From contig VFKY01000085.1 in NCBI GenBank assembly GCA_009885275.1, positions 1 to 15,077 on the forward strand: a DNA stretch of 15,077 bases, in the 5' to 3' direction. The notes under the pieces were generated by a model. It was not told the DNA's origin. It made no database searches and worked only from the letters and a program-made list of their open reading frames with translations. The position numbers and the translations under genes were made by a program. Within the stretch, counting starts at the first letter, position 1; each line of letters starts with the position of its first letter. Positions 5,229 to 13,501 of the stretch are shown here, in pieces. Source of the DNA: Verrucomicrobiota bacterium. Its GTDB lineage: Bacteria > Verrucomicrobiota > Verrucomicrobiia > Verrucomicrobiales > Verrucomicrobiaceae.

Positions 5229-7922
5229 ATGCGTTTTTTCACTCGCCGCTTCATTCCACTGATGCTGCTCTGCACTTTTCTGGCAGGGGCAGCCTACGTG
5301 CGCAGTGAGGGGTTCACTCAAAAGTGGCGGGTCTATCTCATGGAAGAATTCGAGAAACGTGGATTATATATCACGCTCGAAAGGCTGACACTCGATCCGC
5401 TGGAAGGGCTCGTGGGACGGGGCGTCAATCTTTATCAAGACAAGGAGCATAAGCTCATGCTGGCACAAGCGGATCATCTGACGCTGGATTTTGATTATAG
5501 TAAAATGCTGCATAAAGAAATGTTCGTAGAAGGTATGGATCTTCAAAAAGTAAACCTCTCTCTGCCATTCGATCCTGAAGATCCAACCTCGGAACGAATA
5601 ACCTTGGATGGGGTTAATACACGGCTTTATCTCATAGGTGATCGCATCGAAATTCGCAAAGCAGAGGCTGAGTTCTATGGACTTCAAATCAACATTTCTG
5701 GAACGCTGCTCAAACCTCTCCCCAGCAATAAGCCAAGGAATGAAAAAGAGGAACGTGAAGAGAGGCGAAAAACCTATGCTGCGATACGGGCACGCCGAGA
5801 CATCATCATGGAAACAGCAAGGGTGCTCAAACGCTTTGATGCCCCCAAAGCCCCTCAACTGGACATCACAATCAATGGAGACTTGAATAAACCCCAAGAG
5901 ATCAATGCGACTCTTCGACTCAGTGCAAAAAAACTCAAACACGGGACTTACATCTGTGACGAACTTGAAGTCGAAGCGGCTTATACCGGTGAAATGGTGG
6001 AGCTAACAAGATTGTGGGCCAAGGATCATCTGGGCGAACTCGATCTTGGAGCCGCCTGGCAATTTGGCAGTAATCATGTGGACTTTCATCTTCATTCCAG
6101 CGCAGATTTGCCGGGACTAGCCGCCGCAATCACTGAAAAAGAAATCTTACGCGAAATAGTCTTCTATGAGCCGGTGCATGTTACACTGGACGGCAAGTAC
6201 ATGCTCGATAAAACGACAATAGCAACGGCGCTTCCTCCGGTGGATTCTATTGGTAACGTGAGTGCAGGAAAGTTCACTAGTCGAGGAGAGGTTTTTGAGG
6301 GGTTGAGTGCAAATTTTGGCTTGTCCTCGGAAGGCTTCTACTTTCGTGATGTCCTGTTGCGTCATCGTTCTGGAACACTGGGAGGGCAGGCTTTATGGAA
6401 AAAAAATGATGGCTTCAAGTTTCGCGTTCTTTTGCAGATGGACCCTGGTGTCGCCTTGCCTTTCATCCCACCTTCACCAAACACAGAGCTTTTACAACGC
6501 TTCAAGTTTCGGGAAAACTCTGGCATCTATGTCACTTTTGAGGGTGAAGGACCGGAACCAGATCTTTCCTTATGCGCCAATCGTGGGCGCATTGAACTGC
6601 ATAACTTCCAGTATAATGCCGTTGAATTCGAAGGGGTCAGCACCCGCTTTGAACTCAAGGATAAAAAAGGCCTCTTTCGAGACATTGAGCTGATCAGATC
6701 GGAAGGCATCGCCACAGCTCAGGAAGTTATCATCGATAACAGCGCTCACACCGTCCAACTCACCGAGGTGGCATCTGATTTGGATCCCGTTGCTCTTATG
6801 AGTGTGTTTGTACCCAATATTTCAAAAGTTATCGCTAAGTATCGGTTTGATAAACACCCTCATTCCGAAGTGTCGGGACTTATTCATCTCAAAAATCCCA
6901 ATAGTAATGACCTGAAGGTGAAATTTCGCAGTGATGGCACCGCGCATTACACGCTTTGGGGTGAAGATTACACCATCAGTAAGCCACGCGGAGAACTGAC
7001 TTTTAAGGGGCCGCTTCTCACTTACGATGTAAATGGACAACTCTTCAGTAAAGACATGACCTGCAAAGGTACGGCCAACCTTTCGCCTGAAATCAAAGAT
7101 TATACCGTTGCTTTTCGAGGCGGCAGCTTCCCCTATCAAGTCTTCGGGAAATCTCTTCCTTTTGAACAGGTGTCTGCGGATGTTATTTGTAAAAATGGAC
7201 TCGCTGACTGTAAGGTAAACGCGCGAGTGCTTGATGGCCGCATCGCCTTCAAGGGCAAGGTGAACGATAATAAAAAACCACAGACATATGATGGTGAAAT
7301 ACGAATGGACGCTCTAAGCTTTATGAAGTTCGCCCGTGTCTACTCCCCAAAAAATGAAACCGGAGGAGATCTCACGGGGCATTTCAAATTCGCAGGTTCT
7401 TTGGGTGACTGGAAATCACTCCGTGGCGATGGCGCATTGGTTCTTCTCAACAGCAACCTTTACGCAGTGCCTATTCTAGGTCCGCTTACTCCGCTTCTTG
7501 GCGCCTTGCTTCCAAAACCCATCAAGGACTATAATATCGCCAAGGAAGCTAACTGCACGTTCAGCGTGGCGGATGGATTTGTCACAACCAATGATGTGGA
7601 AGCTCTCACTATTGTTTTCCGCCTCGAAACCAAAGGTAAGATCGACTTTATCGAAGATCGCATCCAAATGGAAGCCCAAGCAAAATTTCGAGGTCTTCCC
7701 GGACTCGTGCTTTTTCCGGTAAGCCAAATATTAGAATACGTCGGTGAAGGCAGCGTAGAAAATCCCCTGTGGCGCCCCCTTCTTTTCAGTCTTAGCAAAG
7801 AGAAGACTGAGTTTCGGAAGCAAGATGCAACCATGCCATCACCCTCGCCAGAAGAAGATAAAAAAAGAGAGGGGCTCCTTCCTCGCATCATCAAGCCGAT
7901 CCTGCCCTTCAAGCCCAAGTAA
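5229..7922 (+). CDS. AsmA-like protein, large membrane-anchored periplasmic protein
   Basis: An 897-aa product from the ATG at 5229. The frame extends to 5139, but MRFFTRRFIPLMLLCTFLAG begins with the expected basic-then-hydrophobic anchor (helix about 8-23). After it the protein is a long run of alternating beta strands (for example VYLMEEFEKRGLYITLERLT, MLAQADHLTLDFDY), interrupted by a highly charged helix at about 170-205. The final third (roughly 620-860) has the AsmA-type C-terminal signature, including DLTGHFKFAGSLGDW, GDGALVLLNSNLYAVPILG and DFIEDRIQMEAQAKFRG. AsmA/TamB/YhdP proteins are long periplasmic beta-grooves implicated in phospholipid transport to, and homeostasis of, the outer membrane. 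Placement in that superfamily is fairly secure; the exact role is inferred. The NusG-like gene starts 10 nt after its stop. Confidence 0.8.
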   Translation: MRFFTRRFIPLMLLCTFLAGAAYVRSEGFTQKWRVYLMEEFEKRGLYITLERLTLDPLEGLVGRGVNLYQDKEHKLMLAQADHLTLDFDYSKMLHKEMFVEGMDLQKVNLSLPFDPEDPTSERITLDGVNTRLYLIGDRIEIRKAEAEFYGLQINISGTLLKPLPSNKPRNEKEEREERRKTYAAIRARRDIIMETARVLKRFDAPKAPQLDITINGDLNKPQEINATLRLSAKKLKHGTYICDELEVEAAYTGEMVELTRLWAKDHLGELDLGAAWQFGSNHVDFHLHSSADLPGLAAAITEKEILREIVFYEPVHVTLDGKYMLDKTTIATALPPVDSIGNVSAGKFTSRGEVFEGLSANFGLSSEGFYFRDVLLRHRSGTLGGQALWKKNDGFKFRVLLQMDPGVALPFIPPSPNTELLQRFKFRENSGIYVTFEGEGPEPDLSLCANRGRIELHNFQYNAVEFEGVSTRFELKDKKGLFRDIELIRSEGIATAQEVIIDNSAHTVQLTEVASDLDPVALMSVFVPNISKVIAKYRFDKHPHSEVSGLIHLKNPNSNDLKVKFRSDGTAHYTLWGEDYTISKPRGELTFKGPLLTYDVNGQLFSKDMTCKGTANLSPEIKDYTVAFRGGSFPYQVFGKSLPFEQVSADVICKNGLADCKVNARVLDGRIAFKGKVNDNKKPQTYDGEIRMDALSFMKFARVYSPKNETGGDLTGHFKFAGSLGDWKSLRGDGALVLLNSNLYAVPILGPLTPLLGALLPKPIKDYNIAKEANCTFSVADGFVTTNDVEALTIVFRLETKGKIDFIEDRIQMEAQAKFRGLPGLVLFPVSQILEYVGEGSVENPLWRPLLFSLSKEKTEFRKQDATMPSPSPEEDKKREGLLPRIIKPILPFKPK

Positions 7923-7931
7923 TATATTTTC

Positions 7932-8471
7932 ATGTCTTCCGACACCCAACATGAATGGTATTGCGTGCATACCAAATCCAAAAGCGAACACCTCGCCGCT
8001 GCCTCACTGCGCTTGCTTGGCATAGAATGTTACTGTCCGCGCATCAAATTCCAACGTGTGACGCCACGGGGTAAAGTATGGTTCACTGAAGCGCTTTTCC
8101 CTTCCTATGTTTTTGCGCGCTTCAACTACACAGAATCTTTGCGTGCTGTAAAATATGCCAACCACGTTGTTCGTATTCTCAGCTTTGGGGATGCGCCAGT
8201 GCCTCTTTCCAACGACATTATTGAAGGCCTTAAATCTGAAATGCGAGGAGAAGAAGTCCGCGTCGTCAACCATGGCGTAAAAGTCGGTGACACAGTGGAA
8301 GTTGCGGAAGGTCCCATGCGTGGACTTAAGGGAATCATTGAGAGTGTCGCCAGCGGTGAAGATCGAGTGAAAGTGCTTTTAGAATTTCTTGGACGCTACA
8401 GCCTCATCAATGTCAGCAAAGTTAGCCTCATCAACGAGCGATCCCCACGTGATGTGATGGGCTCAAAGTGA
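7932..8471 (+). CDS. NusG-family transcription factor, RfaH/specialised-paralogue type
   Basis: A 179-aa product with NusG architecture. The NGN domain covers about 7-100: EWYCVHTKSKSEHLAAASL, then CYCPRIKFQRV and LFPSYVFARFNY. A KOW domain follows at about 115-168, with VKVGDTVEVAEGPMRGLKG and a closing VLLEFLGRYSLINV. NusG proteins bind the RNA polymerase clamp and adjust pausing and termination. The housekeeping nusG normally sits between secE and rplK; this copy lies behind an AsmA-like gene and ahead of LPS-heptose genes, which fits a specialised RfaH- or LoaP-like paralogue for long envelope operons. That reading is inference. No ops-like element was recognised in the window. No Shine-Dalgarno motif precedes it, and it probably shares the upstream transcript. 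Confidence 0.87.
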   Translation: MSSDTQHEWYCVHTKSKSEHLAAASLRLLGIECYCPRIKFQRVTPRGKVWFTEALFPSYVFARFNYTESLRAVKYANHVVRILSFGDAPVPLSNDIIEGLKSEMRGEEVRVVNHGVKVGDTVEVAEGPMRGLKGIIESVASGEDRVKVLLEFLGRYSLINVSKVSLINERSPRDVMGSK

Positions 8472-8589
8472 ACGACGTTGCGCAGTCTAGGAGCGACCTC
8501 TAAGTTGCCCATCCTTTGATGAATCACTTGCGCCCGCGCTCTACCCGCGGAGTTTACATGTCCCTATCTAATTAATGAGACCTGAGACT

Positions 8590-9654
8590 ATGAGCGATAA
8601 ACACCGCACCGACGACCTGCGCATCGAACACATCCGCGACCTCGTATCGCCTAGTATTTTCATGGAACAAATTCCTCTGAAGGTCGCGGAAGAAGACTTT
8701 GTCATGCGCTCACGTCAGGCATCAGAAGATATCCTCAATGGCCGCAGCGACCGCCTTCTCGTTGTCGTTGGCCCCTGCTCGATTCATGATTCACATTCAG
8801 CCTTGGAATACGCGTCTCTACTAAAAGTCGCCCGTGAAAAATATGCCAGCGACCTCGAACTGGTCATGCGGGTGTATTTTGAAAAACCTCGGACCACCGT
8901 CGGTTGGAAGGGATTCATCAATGATCCGCATCTCGATGAAAGCTATGATATCAACACTGGATTGAGTGAAGCTCGCAAGTTGCTCGTAGAAATCGCCAAG
9001 ATGGGGCTGCCCGCAGGCACTGAATTTCTTGATGTTATTACTCCGCAATACATCGCCGATGTCGTAGCCTGGGGTGCCATTGGTGCCCGCACGACCGAGA
9101 GTCAGGTGCATCGTCAACTCGCGTCCGGTCTTTCCATGCCCGTGGGATTTAAGAACGGCACCGATGGCAACATTCAAATCGCCCTCGATGCCATTGCGGC
9201 GGCTGCCGGCGCTCATGTCTTTCTCTCCGTCACTAAACACGGCACTGCTGCCATCGTGCAGACGCGTGGCAACAACGCCTGTCACGTCATTCTCCGTGGT
9301 GGCAAAGCTTCGCCAAACTATGACGCCGCCAGCATCAGCAATGCGGTAGAACAACTTAAATCTCGTGGCTTGCCACCCTACGTCATGGTTGATTGTAGTC
9401 ACGGCAACAGCCTGAAGGATTACAAAAGACAATCTCTCGTTGCGCATGAATTGTCCGAACAAATTTCCAGCGGAAGTCGCGGCATTGTTGGCGTGATGAT
9501 TGAAAGCCACCTCGTTGAAGGTCGGCAGGATGTGAAGCCTGATCGCCCTTTACATCACGGACAAAGCATCACCGATGCTTGTATTTCTTGGGGCACCACT
9601 GAAAGCGTCCTCAACGAACTAGCCGCCGCCGTACGTGCAAGACGCTCAGCCTAA
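8590..9654 (+). CDS. aroG: 3-deoxy-7-phosphoheptulonate (DAHP) synthase, class I, AroG/AroF/AroH type
   Basis: Catalyses condensation of phosphoenolpyruvate and erythrose 4-phosphate to DAHP, the first step of the shikimate pathway; cytosolic and metal-dependent. The 354-aa product matches the E. coli AroG/F/H family over its whole length: TDDLRI near the N-terminus, GPCSIHD (61-67), RVYFEKPRTTVGWKG (94-108), WGAIGARTTESQVHRQLASG (161-180), GFKNGTDG, CHVILRGGK, and near the end GVMIESHLVEG and SITDACISW. The N-terminal segment that forms the feedback site is present, as are GLS (180-182) and FLSV (211-214), near residues involved in Phe/Tyr inhibition, so the enzyme is probably feedback-regulated. 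The frame also offers an ATG at 8575 (five more residues); 8590 is preferred because MSDKHRTDDLRI resembles the family start and a weak GAG lies just upstream. The choice is not secure. Confidence 0.95.
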   Translation: MSDKHRTDDLRIEHIRDLVSPSIFMEQIPLKVAEEDFVMRSRQASEDILNGRSDRLLVVVGPCSIHDSHSALEYASLLKVAREKYASDLELVMRVYFEKPRTTVGWKGFINDPHLDESYDINTGLSEARKLLVEIAKMGLPAGTEFLDVITPQYIADVVAWGAIGARTTESQVHRQLASGLSMPVGFKNGTDGNIQIALDAIAAAAGAHVFLSVTKHGTAAIVQTRGNNACHVILRGGKASPNYDAASISNAVEQLKSRGLPPYVMVDCSHGNSLKDYKRQSLVAHELSEQISSGSRGIVGVMIESHLVEGRQDVKPDRPLHHGQSITDACISWGTTESVLNELAAAVRARRSA

Positions 9655-9669
9655 CGCAACTCCATCATC

Positions 9670-10659
9670 GTGATACGTAACGCCCTCGAAAAATTTCAAC
9701 GTTGTCGCATCCTCGTCATCGGGGATGTCATGCTTGATCATTTCGTGCGCGGTAATGTCCGGCGCATCTCACCCGAGGCCCCCGTGCCGGTGGTCGAGGT
9801 TACCGAAGAAACTTTTAACCCCGGTGGTGCCGCCAATGTCGCCTGTAACATTGCCGCCTTCAGCGCACACGCCTCCCTCATGGGCCGCATTGGCGCCGAC
9901 ATTCAGGCTCAGCAACTCCAAACACTGCTCCAAGATGAGGGAGTGAACGCCAGCCCTCTCCTTATCAGTCATTCAATTCCAACGATTTCAAAAACCAGAG
10001 TCGTCGCACGGCAACAACAAATCGTGCGTGTCGATCGCGAAAAATTACAACGTCTCACCGAAATCGAAGTGGGCGAAGTGGCGAGTCGACTGCGACTCCT
10101 TGCTCCAGAGCTCGACGCCATCATCATTGAAGATTATGGTAAGGGGTTTGTCACAGAAGAACTGCTTCACGTCGTCTCATCGATCGCCAAAGAAAATCGG
10201 CTCCTCGTCACCGTTGACCCCTCACCAAGAAACCCCCTAACATGGGACGGCGTAAGTCTGGTAAAGCCCAACCGCCTAGAGGCTTTTGCTGCCGCAGGTT
10301 TTGAGGACAATCATTTAGCCGTTGAGCCAGAACAAAATAATGAACTGCTGCTCGTAGGGAAAACACTGCTGAAAAAATGGGATACTCCTATGGTATTGAT
10401 CACCCTTGGCGAACAGGGTATGATGTTGTTCCAGCGCGATCAATCACCGCACCATATCCCCACACGAGCAAGAGAGGTTTACGATGTCTCAGGCGCGGGA
10501 GACACCGCCATTGCCATTCTTACTTTGGCGCTCGCTAGTGGCATGGAGCCGATGCAAGCCGCTGACATTGCTAATCATGCTAGTGGTATCGTCGTGGGCA
10601 AACTCGGGACAGCCTGCCTCACCCCTGACGAACTGCTCGCCGCTTACCAATCCGTCTGA
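9670..10659 (+). CDS. rfaE1: D-glycero-beta-D-manno-heptose-7-phosphate kinase (HldE N-terminal domain type)
   Basis: A 329-aa PfkB/ribokinase-family kinase that phosphorylates D-glycero-D-manno-heptose 7-phosphate at C1 on the way to ADP-heptose, the LPS inner-core sugar. Visible signatures are VIGDVMLDHFVRGNVRRISP (16-35), EAPVPVV, NPGGAANVACN (50-60), DPSPRNPL (183-190), VKPNRLEA (198-205) and the ATP/anion-hole motif DVSGAGDTA (272-280) with catalytic Asp278. It corresponds to the first half of E. coli HldE; the cytidylyltransferase half is absent, so a separate HldC-type adenylyltransferase must be encoded elsewhere. The start is GTG at 9670, 15 nt after the DAHP synthase stop, without a Shine-Dalgarno motif. 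gmhA follows 8 nt after its stop. Confidence 0.94.
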   Translation: MIRNALEKFQRCRILVIGDVMLDHFVRGNVRRISPEAPVPVVEVTEETFNPGGAANVACNIAAFSAHASLMGRIGADIQAQQLQTLLQDEGVNASPLLISHSIPTISKTRVVARQQQIVRVDREKLQRLTEIEVGEVASRLRLLAPELDAIIIEDYGKGFVTEELLHVVSSIAKENRLLVTVDPSPRNPLTWDGVSLVKPNRLEAFAAAGFEDNHLAVEPEQNNELLLVGKTLLKKWDTPMVLITLGEQGMMLFQRDQSPHHIPTRAREVYDVSGAGDTAIAILTLALASGMEPMQAADIANHASGIVVGKLGTACLTPDELLAAYQSV

Positions 10660-10667
10660 CACTCGCC

Positions 10668-11261
10668 ATGAATTTTTCTCGCATCATTAAGAATCATCTC
10701 AAAGAGCATCTCGTGACGATGGAGAAACTGGAGGCACATGCGCCCTTCATCGAAGACCTCGCCAAACGCATCCTCGCCAGCCTTGATGCCGGAGGTAAGG
10801 TCCTGTTATTCGGCAATGGGGGCAGCGCCGCTGACGCTCAACATATTGCTGCGGAGTTCGTCGTGCGTTATCGTCAAAATCGCCGTGCTCTCGCCGCTAT
10901 CGCATTAACGACCGACACCAGTATCCTGACAGCCTGTGCCAATGATTTTGGTTTTGAGACCATCTATGCCCGTCAAATCGAAGCGCTAGCAAATCCCGGT
11001 GATATCGTCATCGGCATCTCGACCTCCGGCAACAGCGCCAACGTTTTGCAAGGCCTTCAAGCTGCCAAAGATAACAAATGCCTCACTGTCGCCTTCACAG
11101 CTCAAGAGGGAGGACAATGCGCATCCATTGCTGATCTCGTTTTCCGTGCCCCCTCAACGATCACGGCACGCGCACAGGAGTGCCACCTCTTCGTTGGTCA
11201 TGTTCTCTGCGATCTGATCGAAGAGGCGACTTGTGAGATGATAGCGAAAAAGGGCGATTAA
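10668..11261 (+). CDS. gmhA: Sedoheptulose-7-phosphate isomerase GmhA
   Basis: A 197-aa SIS-domain isomerase converting sedoheptulose 7-phosphate to D-glycero-D-manno-heptopyranose 7-phosphate, the first committed step of ADP-heptose synthesis. It matches E. coli GmhA in order: FGNGGSAADAQHIAAEFVVR (48-67), NDFGFETIYARQ (92-103), GDIVIGISTSGNSANVLQG (111-129) and QECHLFVGHVLCDLIE (170-185). The catalytic Glu (E63, GmhA E65) and His (H173, GmhA H180) are both in place. It supplies the substrate of the kinase just upstream. Its stop codon overlaps the stop of the convergent helicase gene inside a perfect palindrome. Confidence 0.95.
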   Translation: MNFSRIIKNHLKEHLVTMEKLEAHAPFIEDLAKRILASLDAGGKVLLFGNGGSAADAQHIAAEFVVRYRQNRRALAAIALTTDTSILTACANDFGFETIYARQIEALANPGDIVIGISTSGNSANVLQGLQAAKDNKCLTVAFTAQEGGQCASIADLVFRAPSTITARAQECHLFVGHVLCDLIEEATCEMIAKKGD

Positions 11262-11266
11262 TCGCC
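11253..11266. repeat. 14-bp perfect palindrome holding both convergent stop codons
   Basis: GGCGATTAATCGCC reads identically on both strands. The plus strand reads GGC-GAT-TAA (end of gmhA, Gly-Asp-stop) and the minus strand reads the same codons as the end of the helicase. The two genes therefore overlap by 4 bp tail to tail and both proteins end in Gly-Asp. Confidence 0.9.
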
Positions 11267-13147
11267 AAATCGATTGTTAAAAGGGGGACGTTTTTTAAAT
11301 CCACCGCCGCCGCCGCCACCGCCACCACCGCCGTAGCTGCCGCCACCAAATTTCTTTCTAAATCCACCGCCGCCGCCACCGCCACCATTGCGGAATGGAG
11401 GGCGATCAGAGCCCCCGCCATCGCCATGGGAGGGACGACGATCAAAGCTACGACGCTCGCTGAATTCCTGCTGCTCGGCGATGTCCATGCGCAGACTGCG
11501 GCCATGCAATGAAGAGCCTTCGATGCCTGACATTACTTGCTGAACATGCTCCGGCGGGACGCCGATGTAGCTGCATTTTTCATAGATTTCGATTTTACCG
11601 AGAGTGCCTTCTGGGAGATTCCCAGTGCGATAGATGGCACCTGCAATCTCACGTGGAGTGACTTCATCCATGGCTCCGACATTGATGAAGAGACGAGTGA
11701 AGGATGCATTAGGATCGCGAGGACTCTGCGGCCGACGTTCAGCGGGTGGGCCACCACCTTCGCCGCCACCAGAATAGTCCTGACGCGGTCTGCTGTCTTG
11801 CGCTGGTCTGCGTTCTGGCTTCGGTCTGTCTTCTAAAATTTCTTGGCTTTCACGAGACTCATTGCTGATCCAGAGGTGCATCAAAGCACTGCAAATGTCG
11901 GTGCTAGTTACACCAGTATCGAGCAGGCGTTGAATCGTCGCTTCATGATTGCTGAATGTGCCGGCTTCGAGAATTGCCTTAAGCTTCTCAAGGTGAGCAT
12001 CGACTCGTTTGCCTTCAACATCTTCACGGGAGGGGATCTTGTGGCGATCGATTTTTACTTTGGCGTAGCGTTGAATGCGCTGAAGCAGAAAAATGTCACG
12101 ACCACCGACAAGGCTGGCAGCCATACCCTTGCGACCTGCGCGCCCTGTTCTTCCGATACGGTGAACATAATCTTCTTCATCATACGGAAGATCAAAATTG
12201 ATCACTAGATCCAATTCATCAACATCGAGACCGCGAGCCGCAACATCAGTGGCAGCCAGCACTTCAACATTGCCGGCGCGGAAGTTTTTCATGACCCGGT
12301 CACGCATGATCTGGTTGAGGTCTCCATGAAGGCGATCCACGCTGTAACTACGCGCCATCAGGAAATCTGTGATATCGTCGACAGCGCGCTTGGTGTTTGC
12401 AAAAACAAGGGCAAGACGAGGGTTCTCCATGTCGAGGATGCGGCATAGCACTTCCATCTTCGAGCGACTGTTCACTTCATAGTAACGTTGCTCAATGGTT
12501 GGAACGGTAAGCGCCTTATGCTCCACGGTGATGAGGGCAGCATTGCGGGTGTAGTTCTCCACCAGATGGCGGATCGGTCCAGCCAGTGTGGCAGAAAAGA
12601 ACAGAGTTTGGCGTGATTGTGGCACGCTCTTCATGAGTTTTTCGATTTCATCGCGGAAACCCATGTCGAGCATTTCATCAGCTTCATCAAAGACGAGCAT
12701 CTTCAAGCCTTCGAGCTTCAGCATGCCCTTCTCCACGAAATCGAGGATACGTCCGGGGGTGCCAACTACGATTTGGGCACCGTCACGTAATCCGCGAATC
12801 TGACGATCATAAGTAGCGCCGCCGTAAATGGGAATCGCTTTTACGCCATGCTTGTGAGCAGTGAGCTTATGGACTTCATCGCAGACCTGCATGGCAAGTT
12901 CGCGTGTAGGACACATGATGAGCACTTTAACGCCACGTTCATTTGGATCTACCAATTGCACTGCGGGAATGGCGAACGCCATGGTCTTACCAGAACCCGT
13001 TTGTGACTGACCAACAACATCGCGTCCTTCAAGAGCAGGTGGGATGGCTTGTGCCTGAATAGGAGAGGGCAGCTCAAAACCGAGTTCGGTCACAGCCTTT
13101 AAAATTTCCGGCGCGAGTCCGAGTTCGGGGAACGGTTTTTTTTCCAT
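11258..13147 (-). CDS. DEAD-box ATP-dependent RNA helicase with DbpA-type RNA-binding domain and Gly-rich tail
   Basis: A 629-aa product with all helicase motifs in order: Q-motif region FELPSPIQAQAIP (24-36), motif I SQTGSGKT (48-55), Ia PTRELA (80-85), TPGR (130-133), II DEAD (154-157), III SAT (185-187), V ATDVAARGLD (299-308) and VI HRIGRTGRAGR (329-339). Residues 483-556 (FTRLFINVGAMDEVTPREI... SLRMDI) match the DbpA/CsdA RNA-binding domain. The tail carries Arg-Pro segments and two long glycine runs, with a basic end FKKRPPFNNR. This layout is that of DeaD/CsdA-type helicases, which remodel rRNA and mRNA during ribosome assembly and in the cold. The start at 13147 sits directly before the Q-motif region at the normal distance; no Shine-Dalgarno motif is seen. 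Confidence 0.95.
   Translation of the reverse strand: MEKKPFPELGLAPEILKAVTELGFELPSPIQAQAIPPALEGRDVVGQSQTGSGKTMAFAIPAVQLVDPNERGVKVLIMCPTRELAMQVCDEVHKLTAHKHGVKAIPIYGGATYDRQIRGLRDGAQIVVGTPGRILDFVEKGMLKLEGLKMLVFDEADEMLDMGFRDEIEKLMKSVPQSRQTLFFSATLAGPIRHLVENYTRNAALITVEHKALTVPTIEQRYYEVNSRSKMEVLCRILDMENPRLALVFANTKRAVDDITDFLMARSYSVDRLHGDLNQIMRDRVMKNFRAGNVEVLAATDVAARGLDVDELDLVINFDLPYDEEDYVHRIGRTGRAGRKGMAASLVGGRDIFLLQRIQRYAKVKIDRHKIPSREDVEGKRVDAHLEKLKAILEAGTFSNHEATIQRLLDTGVTSTDICSALMHLWISNESRESQEILEDRPKPERRPAQDSRPRQDYSGGGEGGGPPAERRPQSPRDPNASFTRLFINVGAMDEVTPREIAGAIYRTGNLPEGTLGKIEIYEKCSYIGVPPEHVQQVMSGIEGSSLHGRSLRMDIAEQQEFSERRSFDRRPSHGDGGGSDRPPFRNGGGGGGGGFRKKFGGGSYGGGGGGGGGGGFKKRPPFNNRFGD
11296..11387. repeat. 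Direct repeat in the Gly-rich tail of the helicase gene
   Basis: The plus-strand stretch TAAATCCACCGCCGCCGCC followed by ACCGCCACCA occurs twice, starting at 11296 and 11359, the first copy with one extra GCC. Each copy encodes a glycine run followed by Phe-Arg/Lys-Lys on the minus strand. The copies are surrounded by further GCC/ACC triplets, so unequal pairing would change tail length in whole codons. Confidence 0.75.
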
Positions 13148-13246
13148 AATAAGAGTCCACGCCGATTTTCGACGGTGGCCATAGTCCCACGGATAGCGGG
13201 AATGGCAAGCGGCGATTGCTTTTTGCCTGCTCAGATGAGAATTGAG

Positions 13247-13500
13247 CTATGCTCGCCCCAGTTGCGGCAAATGATCAAAAAGAGCGCCTGATGAGCCGAG
13301 AAGAAGGTGCTGTTCACCCATAAAGCGGCAATCCTGATATCGGTGATTGTGGGATGGGCGTTCCCTGCTTGCGCAACTGTGCGACTCATGCTGCGTAATG
13401 GCGCGTCGTATCCGCATCAGGAATCAGCACATCAATGTGGGATACGTTCAAGAAGCGTTCTAGTTGGGCTTCATTTTGATTTGAGAATATTCTGGGTGTG
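13247..13500 (-). pseudogene. Decayed PIN-domain toxin (VapC-like), N-terminus lost, frameshifts and a stop
   Basis: Reading the minus strand from about 13500 gives NEAQLERFLNVSHIDVLIPD, then ADTTRHYAA, then an in-frame TGA (13388-13386). The same frame continues with VAQLRKQGTPIP. A one-base loss near 13350 shifts to ITDIRIAALWV, and a second shift near 13310-13317 gives QHLLLGSSGALFDHLPQLGR, closing at a TAG (13249-13247). Joined, these match the C-terminal two-thirds of FitB/VapC-type PIN proteins (DADTTRHYA, RKQGTPIP, then a D-I-x-IAAL block and FDHLPQL). The first half, with the initial Asp motif, is missing because the neighbouring nucleotidyltransferase ends at 13502. The remnant family differs from the intact vapC at 2255-2647. 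A plus-strand frame at 13307-13507 is a shadow of this relic. Confidence 0.75.
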
Positions 13501-13501
13501 T

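Noticed and set aside
8530..8551. CCGCG...CGCGG stem before the DAHP synthase gene as an attenuator
   Set aside because: The stem is only 5 bp with a 7-nt loop, there is no T-run, and no aromatic-rich leader peptide was found.
7932..9700. Search by eye for an RfaH ops element (GGCGGTAGNNTG) near the NusG-like gene and heptose operon
   Set aside because: No match recognised; other lineages may use a different element.
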